Shown one piece after another: positions 26,748 through 35,243 of a DNA stretch of 64,000 nucleotides (the first letter of the stretch is position 1; the number at the start of each line of letters is the position of its first letter). Position numbers and translations under genes: made by a program. The notes below the pieces were generated by a model. That model was not told the DNA's origin and ran no database searches. It worked only from the letters and a program-made list of their open reading frames with translations. The stretch comes from Ruegeria_C sp041537905 (GTDB lineage Bacteria > Pseudomonadota > Alphaproteobacteria > Rhodobacterales > Rhodobacteraceae), in contig NZ_JBGRUO010000019.1 in assembly GCF_041537905.1 (NCBI RefSeq), positions 1-64,000 on the forward strand. Reading direction: 5' to 3'.

Positions 26748-28328
26748 TTATTGCATCGTGAAGTATTTGATCTTCGGCGAATCCTCGGGTTCGACGATGG
26801 TGCCGACATTGGACTTCATGCCCCAGTTCAGCACCTGATGGTGGATCGGGATATAGAGCTGATCATCCTGCACAACCTGCCAGATTTCCGCGATCATCTT
26901 GTCGCGCTCTGGCAGGTTGGTTTCCGAGGCCAGCGCCACGATCTTCGCGTCCAGATCAGGGTTGGTGTAACGGGTGCCGTTCCACGAGCCGTATTTCTCA
27001 CCCTTGGTGTGGGCCAGGAAGTTGAAGATGTATTCCGAATCGTAGGTCGGAACACCCCAGCCCAGCATGTAGAAATCCGTTTCCAGATTGTTGATCAGCG
27101 GGAAGTGCTGCGCCTTGGGTTTGGCATCGAGGTTCACGGTGATGCCGATCTGCGCCAGCATGCCGACGGCGGCCTGACAGATCGCTTCATCGTTGATGTA
27201 GCGGTCATTCGGGCAGTCGAGCTGGATCGAGAACCCGTCCGGGTAACCCGCCTCGGCCATCAGCGCCTTGGCACCCTCGATATCGGTGGTCGAGGAGCCG
27301 TCCATGCCCTCATCCCAGCCGTTGACAAACGGAGGCGCGATCATGCCTGCCGGGGCCGACTGGCCACGCATCACCACCTGCTGGATCGCATCGCGGTTGA
27401 TCGCCTTGGACATGGCCTGACGCACGCGCACATCCGACAGCGGGTTCTTGCCGTCGACATTGTCATTGGCCAGATCCGCATCGCCCTGGTTCATCCCGAA
27501 AAAGATCACCCGGTTCTGCGGTGCGGTGCGCACATCCAGACCATCGGTGCCCGCGACCCGCTCAAGGTCCTGCACCGGCACGTCCTGGATGATGTCCACT
27601 TCACCCGACAAGAGCGCCGCAACACGGGTCGCGGGGTTCTGGATCGGGGTGTAGATGATCTCGGTCACTTCCAGCGGGAACTCATTCTTGCCCCAATAGT
27701 TCTCATTGGCGGCCAGAACGGTTTTCACGTCCGGCTCGCGGCTGACCAGCTTGTAGGGGCCGGTGCCATTGGCGTTCTTGGCCGCAAACGTGTCTTCGCC
27801 GCCTTCATAGTCCTGCACCTTGACGGCGTTGTTCGCCTCGGCCCAGCCTTTATCCATCATGAACATGTTGGTCAGGTTGTTTGGCATGATCGGGTTGGGA
27901 CCATCGGTTTCGATCTCAACCGTATACTTGTCTGGCGCGCGCACCTCTTTCACCGAGGCCAGCAATTCCTTGTAATCGCTGTCCGGTGTCATCGCGCGGT
28001 TGAGCGAGAACACAACGTCTTCGCTGTCGAACTCGGCCCCGTCATGGAAGGTCACGCCTTCGCGCAGCTTGAACACCCAGACGTTGGGGTTGTCTTCGGA
28101 CGGTCCCCATTCGGTGGCCAGCGAGGGCACAAGCGCGCCCGAGTGGTCGCGCATCACCAGCGTTTCCATGATCTGGTGCGCCAGGGCCGAGGTCGGCCCT
28201 TCGTTCTGAGCATGCGGGTCCAGCGTCAGCGAGTCGCCCGCGCGCGCCCAGCGCAGTGTTTCAGCCGAGGCCGCGCCGACCATCAGGGCGGTGGCGCTTG
28301 CCGCAAGCATGAGATGTCTGAGTTTCAT
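26748..28328 (-). CDS. Orphan peptide-type ABC substrate-binding protein (SBP family 5)
   Basis: The 526-residue periplasmic protein starts at 28328 (MKLRHL) after GGGAGA, with a signal peptide ending SAET. It has the family 5 blocks WVFKLREGVTFHDGAEFDSED and NANGTGPYKLV. It is a close paralogue of the protein at 20742-22307. No permease or ATPase genes follow; a terminator does. It may therefore share the DppBC-like permeases of the neighbouring operon while binding a different ligand. That is inference from the arrangement. Confidence 0.9.
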   Translation of the reverse strand: MKLRHLMLAASATALMVGAASAETLRWARAGDSLTLDPHAQNEGPTSALAHQIMETLVMRDHSGALVPSLATEWGPSEDNPNVWVFKLREGVTFHDGAEFDSEDVVFSLNRAMTPDSDYKELLASVKEVRAPDKYTVEIETDGPNPIMPNNLTNMFMMDKGWAEANNAVKVQDYEGGEDTFAAKNANGTGPYKLVSREPDVKTVLAANENYWGKNEFPLEVTEIIYTPIQNPATRVAALLSGEVDIIQDVPVQDLERVAGTDGLDVRTAPQNRVIFFGMNQGDADLANDNVDGKNPLSDVRVRQAMSKAINRDAIQQVVMRGQSAPAGMIAPPFVNGWDEGMDGSSTTDIEGAKALMAEAGYPDGFSIQLDCPNDRYINDEAICQAAVGMLAQIGITVNLDAKPKAQHFPLINNLETDFYMLGWGVPTYDSEYIFNFLAHTKGEKYGSWNGTRYTNPDLDAKIVALASETNLPERDKMIAEIWQVVQDDQLYIPIHHQVLNWGMKSNVGTIVEPEDSPKIKYFTMQ

Positions 28329-28464
28329 GTAGTTTCTCCCATTATCGTTGTTCGACCGGTTTTCCGGCCTGAACGCCCCGGCGCAGGACCGGGTGTCATG
28401 CAGGGTATCATCCAAATCGGCGCGAAGGTTGCAACGGGTGTTCTTGGATTTTCTGCAAATTTCG

Positions 28465-28514
28465 CATTCCCCAGGGTCAGGGGGACAGCCATTCCCCAGG
28501 GTCAGGGGGACAGC
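28465..28514. repeat. Two perfect 25-bp tandem direct repeats
   Basis: The 25-bp unit beginning CATTCCCCAGGG and ending GGGGGACAGC occurs twice without a gap (28465-28489 and 28490-28514), and the next bases CA repeat the unit start. The second copy contains the last codons and stop of the flavin oxidoreductase-like gene; the first is noncoding and lies in the upstream region of the orphan binding-protein gene. The unit has a GTCAGGGGGAC core with C4 and G5 runs that could form a weak hairpin. Confidence 0.9.
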
Positions 28515-29053
28515 CAATGGCCTATCCATCCATCAGCCCGCTCAAAATTCGCACGGCGGTGACCGGCGGGGTCAAGGCAGACTGATTCAATCCGCGACAA
28601 CGTGATGTCCAAGGCGGCAAAATAGGCCGGGTCGGGCCGGATTGCCCAATCATCAGACCTGTCGATCGTGGTGCCGGGCGGGGGCACATGGCCATAAGCC
28701 TCGCGCATATGCTCGGGCACCGCGTCCCAGGCCTCGACGCTGCCCTGCGTCACCCAGGCGGTGCCGTTCATCCGCAGCTGGACAAGGTTATCGGGCGACC
28801 ACAGATGCAGCGCCACCTGCGGGTTCTGCCGCAATTGCCCCACCTTGTCCGAGCGTTTGTCTGTATAAGCGGTCAACTGACCCGAGGCCCGATCCACCTT
28901 GCGCAGCACCACGATCCGCACCTGCGGGGCAGCATTCCCATCCACCGTGGCCAGCGTGACATAGCGCAACGGCGAGCGCCCCTCGGAAATCGCCAGGTCC
29001 AGCAGGCCCCAGGCCTGATCCAGCGTTTCCGTCAGCCCCGGTGTGTCAGTCAT
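28502..29053 (-). CDS. Pyridoxamine 5'-phosphate oxidase-like flavin protein
   Basis: The 183-residue cytosolic protein has the split beta-barrel fold seen in RYVTLATVDGNAAPQVRIVVLRKVD, TAYTDKRSDKVGQL and VALHLWSPDNLVQLRMNG. It ends with a C-terminal block (RIESVCLDPAGHRRANFER) that fits the Alr4036/PdxH-like group. It probably binds FMN. True PdxH activity is uncertain because the group is broad. Its 3' end lies in a tandem 25-bp repeat. Its start overlaps the stop of the AttH-like gene by 8 bases, so it is likely the last gene of that operon. Confidence 0.8.
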   Translation of the reverse strand: MTDTPGLTETLDQAWGLLDLAISEGRSPLRYVTLATVDGNAAPQVRIVVLRKVDRASGQLTAYTDKRSDKVGQLRQNPQVALHLWSPDNLVQLRMNGTAWVTQGSVEAWDAVPEHMREAYGHVPPPGTTIDRSDDWAIRPDPAYFAALDITLSRIESVCLDPAGHRRANFERADGWIGHWLSP

Positions 29054-30083
29054 AGCCCGTCATCTCCAGATACCCCTTGCCAGTATGGCTGCCTGTGACG
29101 CGCACCGGTCCTTCCCAATAAGGGAACGAGGTCGCCATCCAGGATTGCGGGTTCAGCGCCTCAATCACAACCGAAAGCGCCCTGTCTGGCAAGGCCAGCT
29201 GCCAGCGCGTGGGCAGATCGCGACCGGCGACGCGGGTTACGGTCAGCGGTTGGACGTCGATCAGACCATCGGGCAGGGGCGTCGCGCTGTCATCCGCCTC
29301 GATCCAGGTGCCAGAGGTGAAATCCCCGCGCCCGCCGCGCAGCCGGAACGCCATCAGACGGGTGCCATCGTCAAAGCCCAGCGAGAACCAGTCCCAGCCG
29401 GTCTGATCCTCAGATAGCGGCTGCGAGGACCATTCGCGATCCAGCCAGGCATTGCCGGTCACCTCGACCGGGCCGGAGGGTAGGGTCAGCGTGCCGGTCA
29501 CGGCAAAATTGGGTTGCGAGTAGTAGTAGCTGGCCTGACCGTCCTGAGATTTCACCGAATAGCCCCGGTCCCCATGCAGCACCAGCGGTCCCTGCGCGGC
29601 CAAACTGAGATCATAGGCGAACTCCGCACCGCGCGCGCGCAGATCAAGACTATCGAAATCGGGGCCAGCCATGCGCCAGTCGTCGATCCAGGCCTCGAAG
29701 GGTTCGACTGTGACCCCGGCCTGTCCGATCCCGCCGCGCGCCAGCCGCTCGGCCACGAAATGCCGTTCGGGCGTGGTCAGTGCCGCGTGAGCGAGCCAGA
29801 GCTGCGGGCTCTGCCAGCCCTCTTTGTCATATGGCGCCAGCGCCGAGCGGAACAGCGTCCACTGGATGCCATAGTCCCGGCCATCCGCGCCAGTGAGCGT
29901 TGCGGTGACATACCACCACTCGATCCGATAGGTCGGATGCGCGCCATGATCGCGCGGAAATTCAAGCACGTGACCGCGCTCGGGCACCGCAAACCCGTCG
30001 GCATCACTGCCAAGCCCGGCAAAGCCCTGCGCATATGCGCTGAGCGGCAGGAAGATCAGAAAGATCAGCAACCTAACGCGCAT
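29046..30083 (-). CDS. AttH/CrtC-like secreted lipocalin-domain protein
   Basis: The 345-residue protein, started at 30083, has a signal peptide (LLIFLIFLPLSAYAQ). Two lipocalin-like halves follow, with the family blocks IEWWYVTATLTG, AHAALTTPE and AWLDREWSSQPL. The AttH/CrtC superfamily contains carotenoid 1,2-hydratases and predicted secreted hydrolases encoded beside LolD/FtsX-type ABC transporters. Exactly that arrangement is seen here, as the gene overlaps the permease gene by 11 bases. A role in lipid or glycolipid handling at the envelope is inferred from the context. No carotenoid genes are nearby, so hydratase activity is less likely. Confidence 0.85.
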   Translation of the reverse strand: MRVRLLIFLIFLPLSAYAQGFAGLGSDADGFAVPERGHVLEFPRDHGAHPTYRIEWWYVTATLTGADGRDYGIQWTLFRSALAPYDKEGWQSPQLWLAHAALTTPERHFVAERLARGGIGQAGVTVEPFEAWIDDWRMAGPDFDSLDLRARGAEFAYDLSLAAQGPLVLHGDRGYSVKSQDGQASYYYSQPNFAVTGTLTLPSGPVEVTGNAWLDREWSSQPLSEDQTGWDWFSLGFDDGTRLMAFRLRGGRGDFTSGTWIEADDSATPLPDGLIDVQPLTVTRVAGRDLPTRWQLALPDRALSVVIEALNPQSWMATSFPYWEGPVRVTGSHTGKGYLEMTGYD

Positions 30084-32484
30084 TGGCAAACACCTGCAGC
30101 AGGTCTGAGGGCGGCAAGTACCGCAGCCGGTTTGCGGGAACGAGCGCCGCCAGTACGGCCGTGGCCACCGCAAGCAGCAGCAGGACAAGCCATTGCAGCG
30201 GAAAGAGATGCATCGGCAGGCGCCAGCCAAATGCCTCGACATTGATGATGGCCAGCAGCGCCCAGGCCAGAACCAGCCCCAGCGGCAGCGCCAGAACCGC
30301 CGTCATCACCGCAAGCGCGACGCTGCGCAGGATTTCCAGCCGCGCCAGCGTGTCGCGCCGCACACCCAGCGCCCAGACCGGCGCCAGTTGCGGCAGGCGA
30401 TGCGCCCAGAGGGTCAACAGGCTGGTCAGGATGGCGAAACCCGCAACGCCAAGCGTCAGGATGTTCAGTGCACCGGTCACGACAAAGGTTTTTTCAAAGA
30501 TCGCCAGCGATGACGCCTTGATCGCGGCCTGCGGCACCACGGCTTGGGGCGGTAGCGCGAAGGTGTCGGCTAGTGCTGTGCGCATATCTTCCGCCTCAGC
30601 CGGATCGATCCGGATGCCAAATCGGGTATTGGGCAGGTCCGGCACCCGCTCCAGCAATGCGGGCAGGGCGGTGATGGCCTGGCCGGTCGGGTTACCATAA
30701 TCGGAATAGACCCCGGCCACCGGCAGGGTCCAGCCCGGCAGCAACTCAACGCTATCGCCGGGCCAGAGGTCCATCCGCCGGGCCATCTGTTCGTTGATCA
30801 GCACCCCGCGCGCCTCTGCCACCACGTCCCAGACCTCCGGCACCTCGGCAATCAGCGGCCAGTTGTCGCGATAGGTCGGATGATCGATGATGCCATAGAG
30901 GAACACCGTCTGATCCGCGACCTGTACCTCGGTCCAGCGGATCGGCAGAACCGCATCGGCGCGGGTGTTCAGCCAGCGCTCGATCTCGTGGCCCTGCGCC
31001 TCGTCACGTGCTGTCACATAAAGCTCCGAGGCCAGCCGTTGATCGAGCCAGCCGGTGAAAGTCAGCCGAAAGCTCGACACCATGGTGCCGACACCGATAT
31101 TGGCGGCCAGCGCCAGCAGTAGCGCCATCAGCGCGAGCGAGAGGCCGGGCAGTTGCGCGCGCATATCGGCCCAGATCCATTCTTCCAGAGGTCCGCGCGC
31201 AAAGCGCCCGCCCAGCCGCAGCGCCAGCGACAGGACGGGCGGCAGCAACAGCGCCGCTCCCATCAGCAGCCCGCCCAACATCACAAACCCGGCGATCAGG
31301 TCGTCAAAGATCACCAGCGCAAGGAACCCGGCACAGATCAGCAACACCCCAAAGCCTGCTTGGGCGAGGGCAGGCAGGCCCTGTGCCGTCCAGGCATATT
31401 GACCCTGCGCCTGAAGGATCGGCACACGCGACAGACGCCAGAGCGCCTGCGCGCTGGCCGCAAACGTGCCCGCAACCGCCATCATCAGCCCCAGCGCGAC
31501 CCATGCGGGCTGCAGCGCCAGATCCCCATCCACCGGCGCGCCGTACAGCCCGCGCAGTGTTGCCGCCACATCCGGCAACAGCGCAGCGGCCACGCCATAG
31601 CCAAGCACCAGACCGATCAGGCCACCGATCAGCGCAAACAGCAGCAATTCGCCCAGCATCAGCCATGTCAGGTCGCGCAGTGGCAGGCCCAGGGCGCGCA
31701 GGGTGCGGATCATCCCGCGCCGCTGCTCGAAAGACAGGCCCACCATGCCATGCACGATGAACAGACCCACCGCGAAGGAGAGCAAGCCGAAGGCGGTCAG
31801 GTTCAGATGAAAACTGTCGGTCAGCCGTGCGAGTTCCGACCGACCCTCAGCGCGCACAAGCATCAGATCGGGGGCGAGATCGGCAAGCGGGGCCAGACCG
31901 GCAGACTGATCCGGCAGGATCAAGAGGCGCGTGATCTCTGAGCGCCGGTTCAACAGCATCTCAGCGGTGCCGATATCGGTCAGGACCACGCCGCTGGGCA
32001 GGTTTTGCGTGCGGCTCACCGGGGGCAATCTCGGTTGCGCCTCCAGCCGCTGTGCCGTCTCTGGCCCCGCGATCAGCAGACCTGGCGCCAGCAGCGCATC
32101 GGTGGGGGCGATCCCGTCGTCTTGCGAGGTCTCCTCGACCGCGGGCAACGCGGGGTAGGAGAGCAGATCGACGCCCATCACATCAACCGATCCCCCCGGC
32201 AGGCGCAATTGCCCCTCCAGCACCGCCGCCAATTGCCAGCCCGCCCGACGCAGGGCGACATAGCGCGCCAAGGGGATCGAACCGCTGGCGGCGCGCAGCT
32301 CGTCGAACTGGCCGACGCCCAGCTGCGCGCTGGCTTCGGCATAGCTGGTGCGCGCCTCGGAATTGATCGCCTGCACCGCCGACCAGAGCCCGGTGGCCAG
32401 TGCGAGCCCCGCCAGAAGGGTGACCAGTTGCAGAGGATGCCGCGACCAGTGCGACCAGAGGCAGGCAATGGCGGCGCGCCTCAT
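30073..32484 (-). CDS. FtsX/MacB-like ABC transporter permease (double FtsX domain)
   Basis: The 803-residue inner-membrane protein has a first helix at about 20-37 and a large periplasmic region. One FtsX block of helices lies at about 215-370, further central helices at about 385-480, a second periplasmic region at about 490-660, and a final FtsX block at about 665-795. A single long protein carries the two FtsX halves that are separate genes in LolCE systems. With the ATPase gene that overlaps it upstream, it forms a complete LolDE- or AttEFG-like exporter that acts on lipoproteins or lipids. Confidence 0.88.
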   Translation of the reverse strand: MRRAAIACLWSHWSRHPLQLVTLLAGLALATGLWSAVQAINSEARTSYAEASAQLGVGQFDELRAASGSIPLARYVALRRAGWQLAAVLEGQLRLPGGSVDVMGVDLLSYPALPAVEETSQDDGIAPTDALLAPGLLIAGPETAQRLEAQPRLPPVSRTQNLPSGVVLTDIGTAEMLLNRRSEITRLLILPDQSAGLAPLADLAPDLMLVRAEGRSELARLTDSFHLNLTAFGLLSFAVGLFIVHGMVGLSFEQRRGMIRTLRALGLPLRDLTWLMLGELLLFALIGGLIGLVLGYGVAAALLPDVAATLRGLYGAPVDGDLALQPAWVALGLMMAVAGTFAASAQALWRLSRVPILQAQGQYAWTAQGLPALAQAGFGVLLICAGFLALVIFDDLIAGFVMLGGLLMGAALLLPPVLSLALRLGGRFARGPLEEWIWADMRAQLPGLSLALMALLLALAANIGVGTMVSSFRLTFTGWLDQRLASELYVTARDEAQGHEIERWLNTRADAVLPIRWTEVQVADQTVFLYGIIDHPTYRDNWPLIAEVPEVWDVVAEARGVLINEQMARRMDLWPGDSVELLPGWTLPVAGVYSDYGNPTGQAITALPALLERVPDLPNTRFGIRIDPAEAEDMRTALADTFALPPQAVVPQAAIKASSLAIFEKTFVVTGALNILTLGVAGFAILTSLLTLWAHRLPQLAPVWALGVRRDTLARLEILRSVALAVMTAVLALPLGLVLAWALLAIINVEAFGWRLPMHLFPLQWLVLLLLAVATAVLAALVPANRLRYLPPSDLLQVFANAR

Positions 32485-33128
32485 GCCAGGTGCCCCCCGC
32501 TCAGATGTGCGCGCCGGTCCAGCCGGGCGGCGATGCCAGCGGAATGGGTGACCAGCAGCAGACCACAGCCGGTCTCGGCCACCAATTCCAGCATCAGGTC
32601 CAGCACGGCGGCACTTGCGGTTTCATCGAGATTGCCGGTGGGCTCATCCGCCAGCAACAGGGCAGGGCGCGTGGCCAGCGCCCGCCCAATGGCGACGCGC
32701 TGCTGCTGACCGCCCGAGAGCTGCTCTGGGAAACGTGAAAGGAACGGGGCCAGCCCAAGCCGGTCCGTCAGATGAGACAACCACGCGGTATCACTCCGGC
32801 CAGAAAGACGCGCGTGAAAGGAAAGGTTCTGTTCGACACTCAGCGACGGGATCAGGTTGAACTGCTGGAACACCAGCGCCAGGCTTTCACGCCGCAACGC
32901 CGCGCGCCCGCGCTCGTTCAGACCGGACAGGGAGGTGCCTTCCACCGTGATCTCACCACTGTCGAAATGATCCAGCGCGCCCACGAGGTTCAGCAAGGTG
33001 CTCTTGCCCGAGCCGCTTTCGCCCGTCAGCGCCAGGGTTTCGCCATGCTCCAGCGTCAACGACACCTGATCCAGCACCGGACGCCCGCCCGGATAGGTCT
33101 TGCTGACAGTCTCGACATTCAGAAGCAT
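32481..33128 (-). CDS. LolD/MacB-type ABC transporter ATP-binding protein
   Basis: The 215-residue ATPase has Walker A GESGSGKST at about 36-44, Q-loop LVFQQFNLIPSLSVEQN, the signature LSGGQQQR and Walker B LLLADEPTGNLDE. The ADEPTGNLD sequence is characteristic of the LolD/FtsE/MacB group. It is the first gene of the operon, and its stop overlaps the FtsX-type permease start by 4 bases. Confidence 0.93.
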   Translation of the reverse strand: MLLNVETVSKTYPGGRPVLDQVSLTLEHGETLALTGESGSGKSTLLNLVGALDHFDSGEITVEGTSLSGLNERGRAALRRESLALVFQQFNLIPSLSVEQNLSFHARLSGRSDTAWLSHLTDRLGLAPFLSRFPEQLSGGQQQRVAIGRALATRPALLLADEPTGNLDETASAAVLDLMLELVAETGCGLLLVTHSAGIAARLDRRAHLSGGHLA

Positions 33129-33300
33129 ATGTCGGCTCCACCCCCTAGCAAATTGATCGCATTGTGATTTCCAACCGACAATCTGACTGGCCGGGGCCTG
33201 CTGTCCAGTCCAAAAGGCGTATGCGCGGGATTGACGCGGGTCGGGCTTTGGGACACCAAAGGGGCAAATACCGAGCCTATTTCAGCAACAGGAGAGGCAA

Positions 33301-33741
33301 GTGTCGTTGCCACATCAGATCGTCTGGGGCAGTCTCTATCTGGGGATCTGTTTTGTCGTCGAAATCATGCTGCTGGTCTGGTGCACGCTGATCCTGCGCT
33401 CTTTCGGCAAGCGTTACGGACAGCATTCAACCTCTGTCCAGGCGGGCGGGCTGATCAGCATCGCGCTGTTCTTCATCGTTCTGGCCCATACGATTCAGGT
33501 CTGGGTCTGGGCCGTTGCCTGGATGATGGACGGGACATTGGCGGATTGGAACACCTCGCTCTACTTCTCGCTGGTGACCTATACGACGCTGGGCTATGGC
33601 GACATCGTACTTGAGCCCGATCTGCGGATATTTGCCGCGTTTTCGGCGGTTGCCGGGCTGTTGGCCTTTGGCCTGTCGACGGCCTATCTCGTCTCATTGA
33701 TGTCGACGATCTTTGACAAGCAGCTTCGCCCGGACGACTAG
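33301..33741 (+). CDS. Potassium channel family protein (Ion_trans_2)
   Basis: The 146-residue inner-membrane protein starts with GTG after GGAGAGGCAA. Hydrophobic helices lie at about 9-32 and 49-76. The pore loop holds the potassium selectivity filter TTLGYGD at 95-101, and the last helix is at about 108-136. No RCK/TrkA-N regulatory domain follows, so it is a minimal ungated-looking channel. It is monocistronic, between the Lol-like operon and the converging cardiolipin synthase gene (7-base gap). Confidence 0.85.
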   Translation: MSLPHQIVWGSLYLGICFVVEIMLLVWCTLILRSFGKRYGQHSTSVQAGGLISIALFFIVLAHTIQVWVWAVAWMMDGTLADWNTSLYFSLVTYTTLGYGDIVLEPDLRIFAAFSAVAGLLAFGLSTAYLVSLMSTIFDKQLRPDD

Positions 33742-33748
33742 ATCCGCC

Positions 33749-35161
33749 TCACAGGATGGGTGCGATCAGCCGCGCCAGCGGGGCGCCGTAACGGATGTGG
33801 GGCGGCTGCAGATCGAGGGTTTTGGTCAGCTCGAAACTGTTGCGGAAATCCGCGCGCAGCATCTCTTCGACCTGCGCGGCAAAGCCTGCATCAAAGATCA
33901 GCGCCATGGCTTCGAAATTCAGCCGGAAGGATCGGTTGTCCAGATTTGTGGTCCCCACCGCCGCCAGGCGATCATCCACCAGAATGACCTTTTGGTGCAG
34001 GAACCCGTCCGTGTAGCGAAAAAACCGGACGCCTGCTTCGCAGATCTCATCAAAAAAAGCGAAGGCCGCGAGCCAGGGCATGGTGTGATCGATCGCGTCC
34101 GGCAACAGGATACGCACATCCACCCCGCGCAGCGCCGCGTTCTTCAAGGCCGACATGATGTCCAGATCGGGGATGAAATAGGGTGAGGTGATCCAGACCC
34201 GCTCCTGCGCCGCAACGATCGCGGAGAAAAACATCATCGAGCCGGTTTCTGTCCGGTCGCCGGGGCCGGTGGCCACGATCAGAGCGTTGAGGCCGGGGTC
34301 TGCAAAACTGGTGGACCAGTCCAGATCATCGATAATTTCGACATTGCGCGCCCAGTGCCAGTCTTCAACGAAGATCAGTTGCAATTGCAGCACGGCCGGA
34401 CCGGTCAGGCTCAGATGCGTGTCCCGCCAACGGCCGAATTTTGGATCATCGCCCAGATACTCGACCCCCACATTGTGACCGCCGATGAACCCGATCTTGC
34501 CGTCGACGACCACGGTCTTGCGGTGATTGCGGTAGTTCAGTTGAAAGCGGAAATTCGGGCCGCGCTGCTGGCGCGGGTCGGCAATATCGATGCCGTTTTC
34601 GATCATGCGGGCAATGAACTCGTTTGGCAGGCCATAGCTGCCCACTGCATCGGTGAGCAGATTGACAGTCACACCCCGATTGACCGCCGCGACCAGCTTG
34701 TCGCGCAATTCGCGCCCAAGGGCGTCGTCGCGCAGGATATAGAACTGGATCAGGACATAGGATTGCGCCGCATCGATTGCGTCAAAGATGGCATCGAACG
34801 TGGCGTCTCCGTCAATCAGCAAGTCCGCCGTATTGCCGCGCAACACCGGCATATGGGCAATATCCTCGAAGGGTTTTACGTTCAGCCGCAACTCGTCTGA
34901 GGGCGGGCGGGCCTGTGCGGCGAAGGCCTTTATGCCCTCGACGACGCGCTCACTTTCCCGGCGCGCGATCCGATAGCCGCGAAACCGGTGATGGCCCAGA
35001 AACATATAGGCCGGGACCGCCACCACGGGGAAGGTCAGAAGGAACATCACCCAACCGACAGAGCCTTGCGGCGTGCGCGCTGTCTGTGCCGCGCGAAGAG
35101 CGCAGAACGCTGCGGTGGCATAGAGGGCGAGGACAAACAGCGAGACCAGGGCGGTCCACAT
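33749..35161 (-). CDS. cls: Cardiolipin synthase (phospholipase D type)
   Basis: The 470-residue protein has two N-terminal membrane helices (about 4-22 and 35-56) with the PLDc_N motif. Two catalytic HKD motifs follow: His213-x-Lys215-x4-Asp220 in NHRKTVVVDGKIG, and HQKVILVDD near residue 400. It condenses two phosphatidylglycerol molecules, or phosphatidylglycerol with another phospholipid, into cardiolipin at the inner membrane. The domain order and length match bacterial Cls; related phosphatidyltransferases cannot be excluded. Confidence 0.93.
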   Translation of the reverse strand: MWTALVSLFVLALYATAAFCALRAAQTARTPQGSVGWVMFLLTFPVVAVPAYMFLGHHRFRGYRIARRESERVVEGIKAFAAQARPPSDELRLNVKPFEDIAHMPVLRGNTADLLIDGDATFDAIFDAIDAAQSYVLIQFYILRDDALGRELRDKLVAAVNRGVTVNLLTDAVGSYGLPNEFIARMIENGIDIADPRQQRGPNFRFQLNYRNHRKTVVVDGKIGFIGGHNVGVEYLGDDPKFGRWRDTHLSLTGPAVLQLQLIFVEDWHWARNVEIIDDLDWSTSFADPGLNALIVATGPGDRTETGSMMFFSAIVAAQERVWITSPYFIPDLDIMSALKNAALRGVDVRILLPDAIDHTMPWLAAFAFFDEICEAGVRFFRYTDGFLHQKVILVDDRLAAVGTTNLDNRSFRLNFEAMALIFDAGFAAQVEEMLRADFRNSFELTKTLDLQPPHIRYGAPLARLIAPIL

Positions 35162-35243
35162 GAGATTCGGGCCTTTTCAGCGACTTACCGCGCGCCAGTC
35201 TATAGGCGGTTGCCGTGCTTGGCCATGTCCACGATCACTGCGC

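Noticed and set aside
26616..28562. 648-codon open frame antisense to the second peptide-binding protein gene
   Set aside because: Same reason: composition of a reverse-strand shadow, no start signal, real gene opposite.
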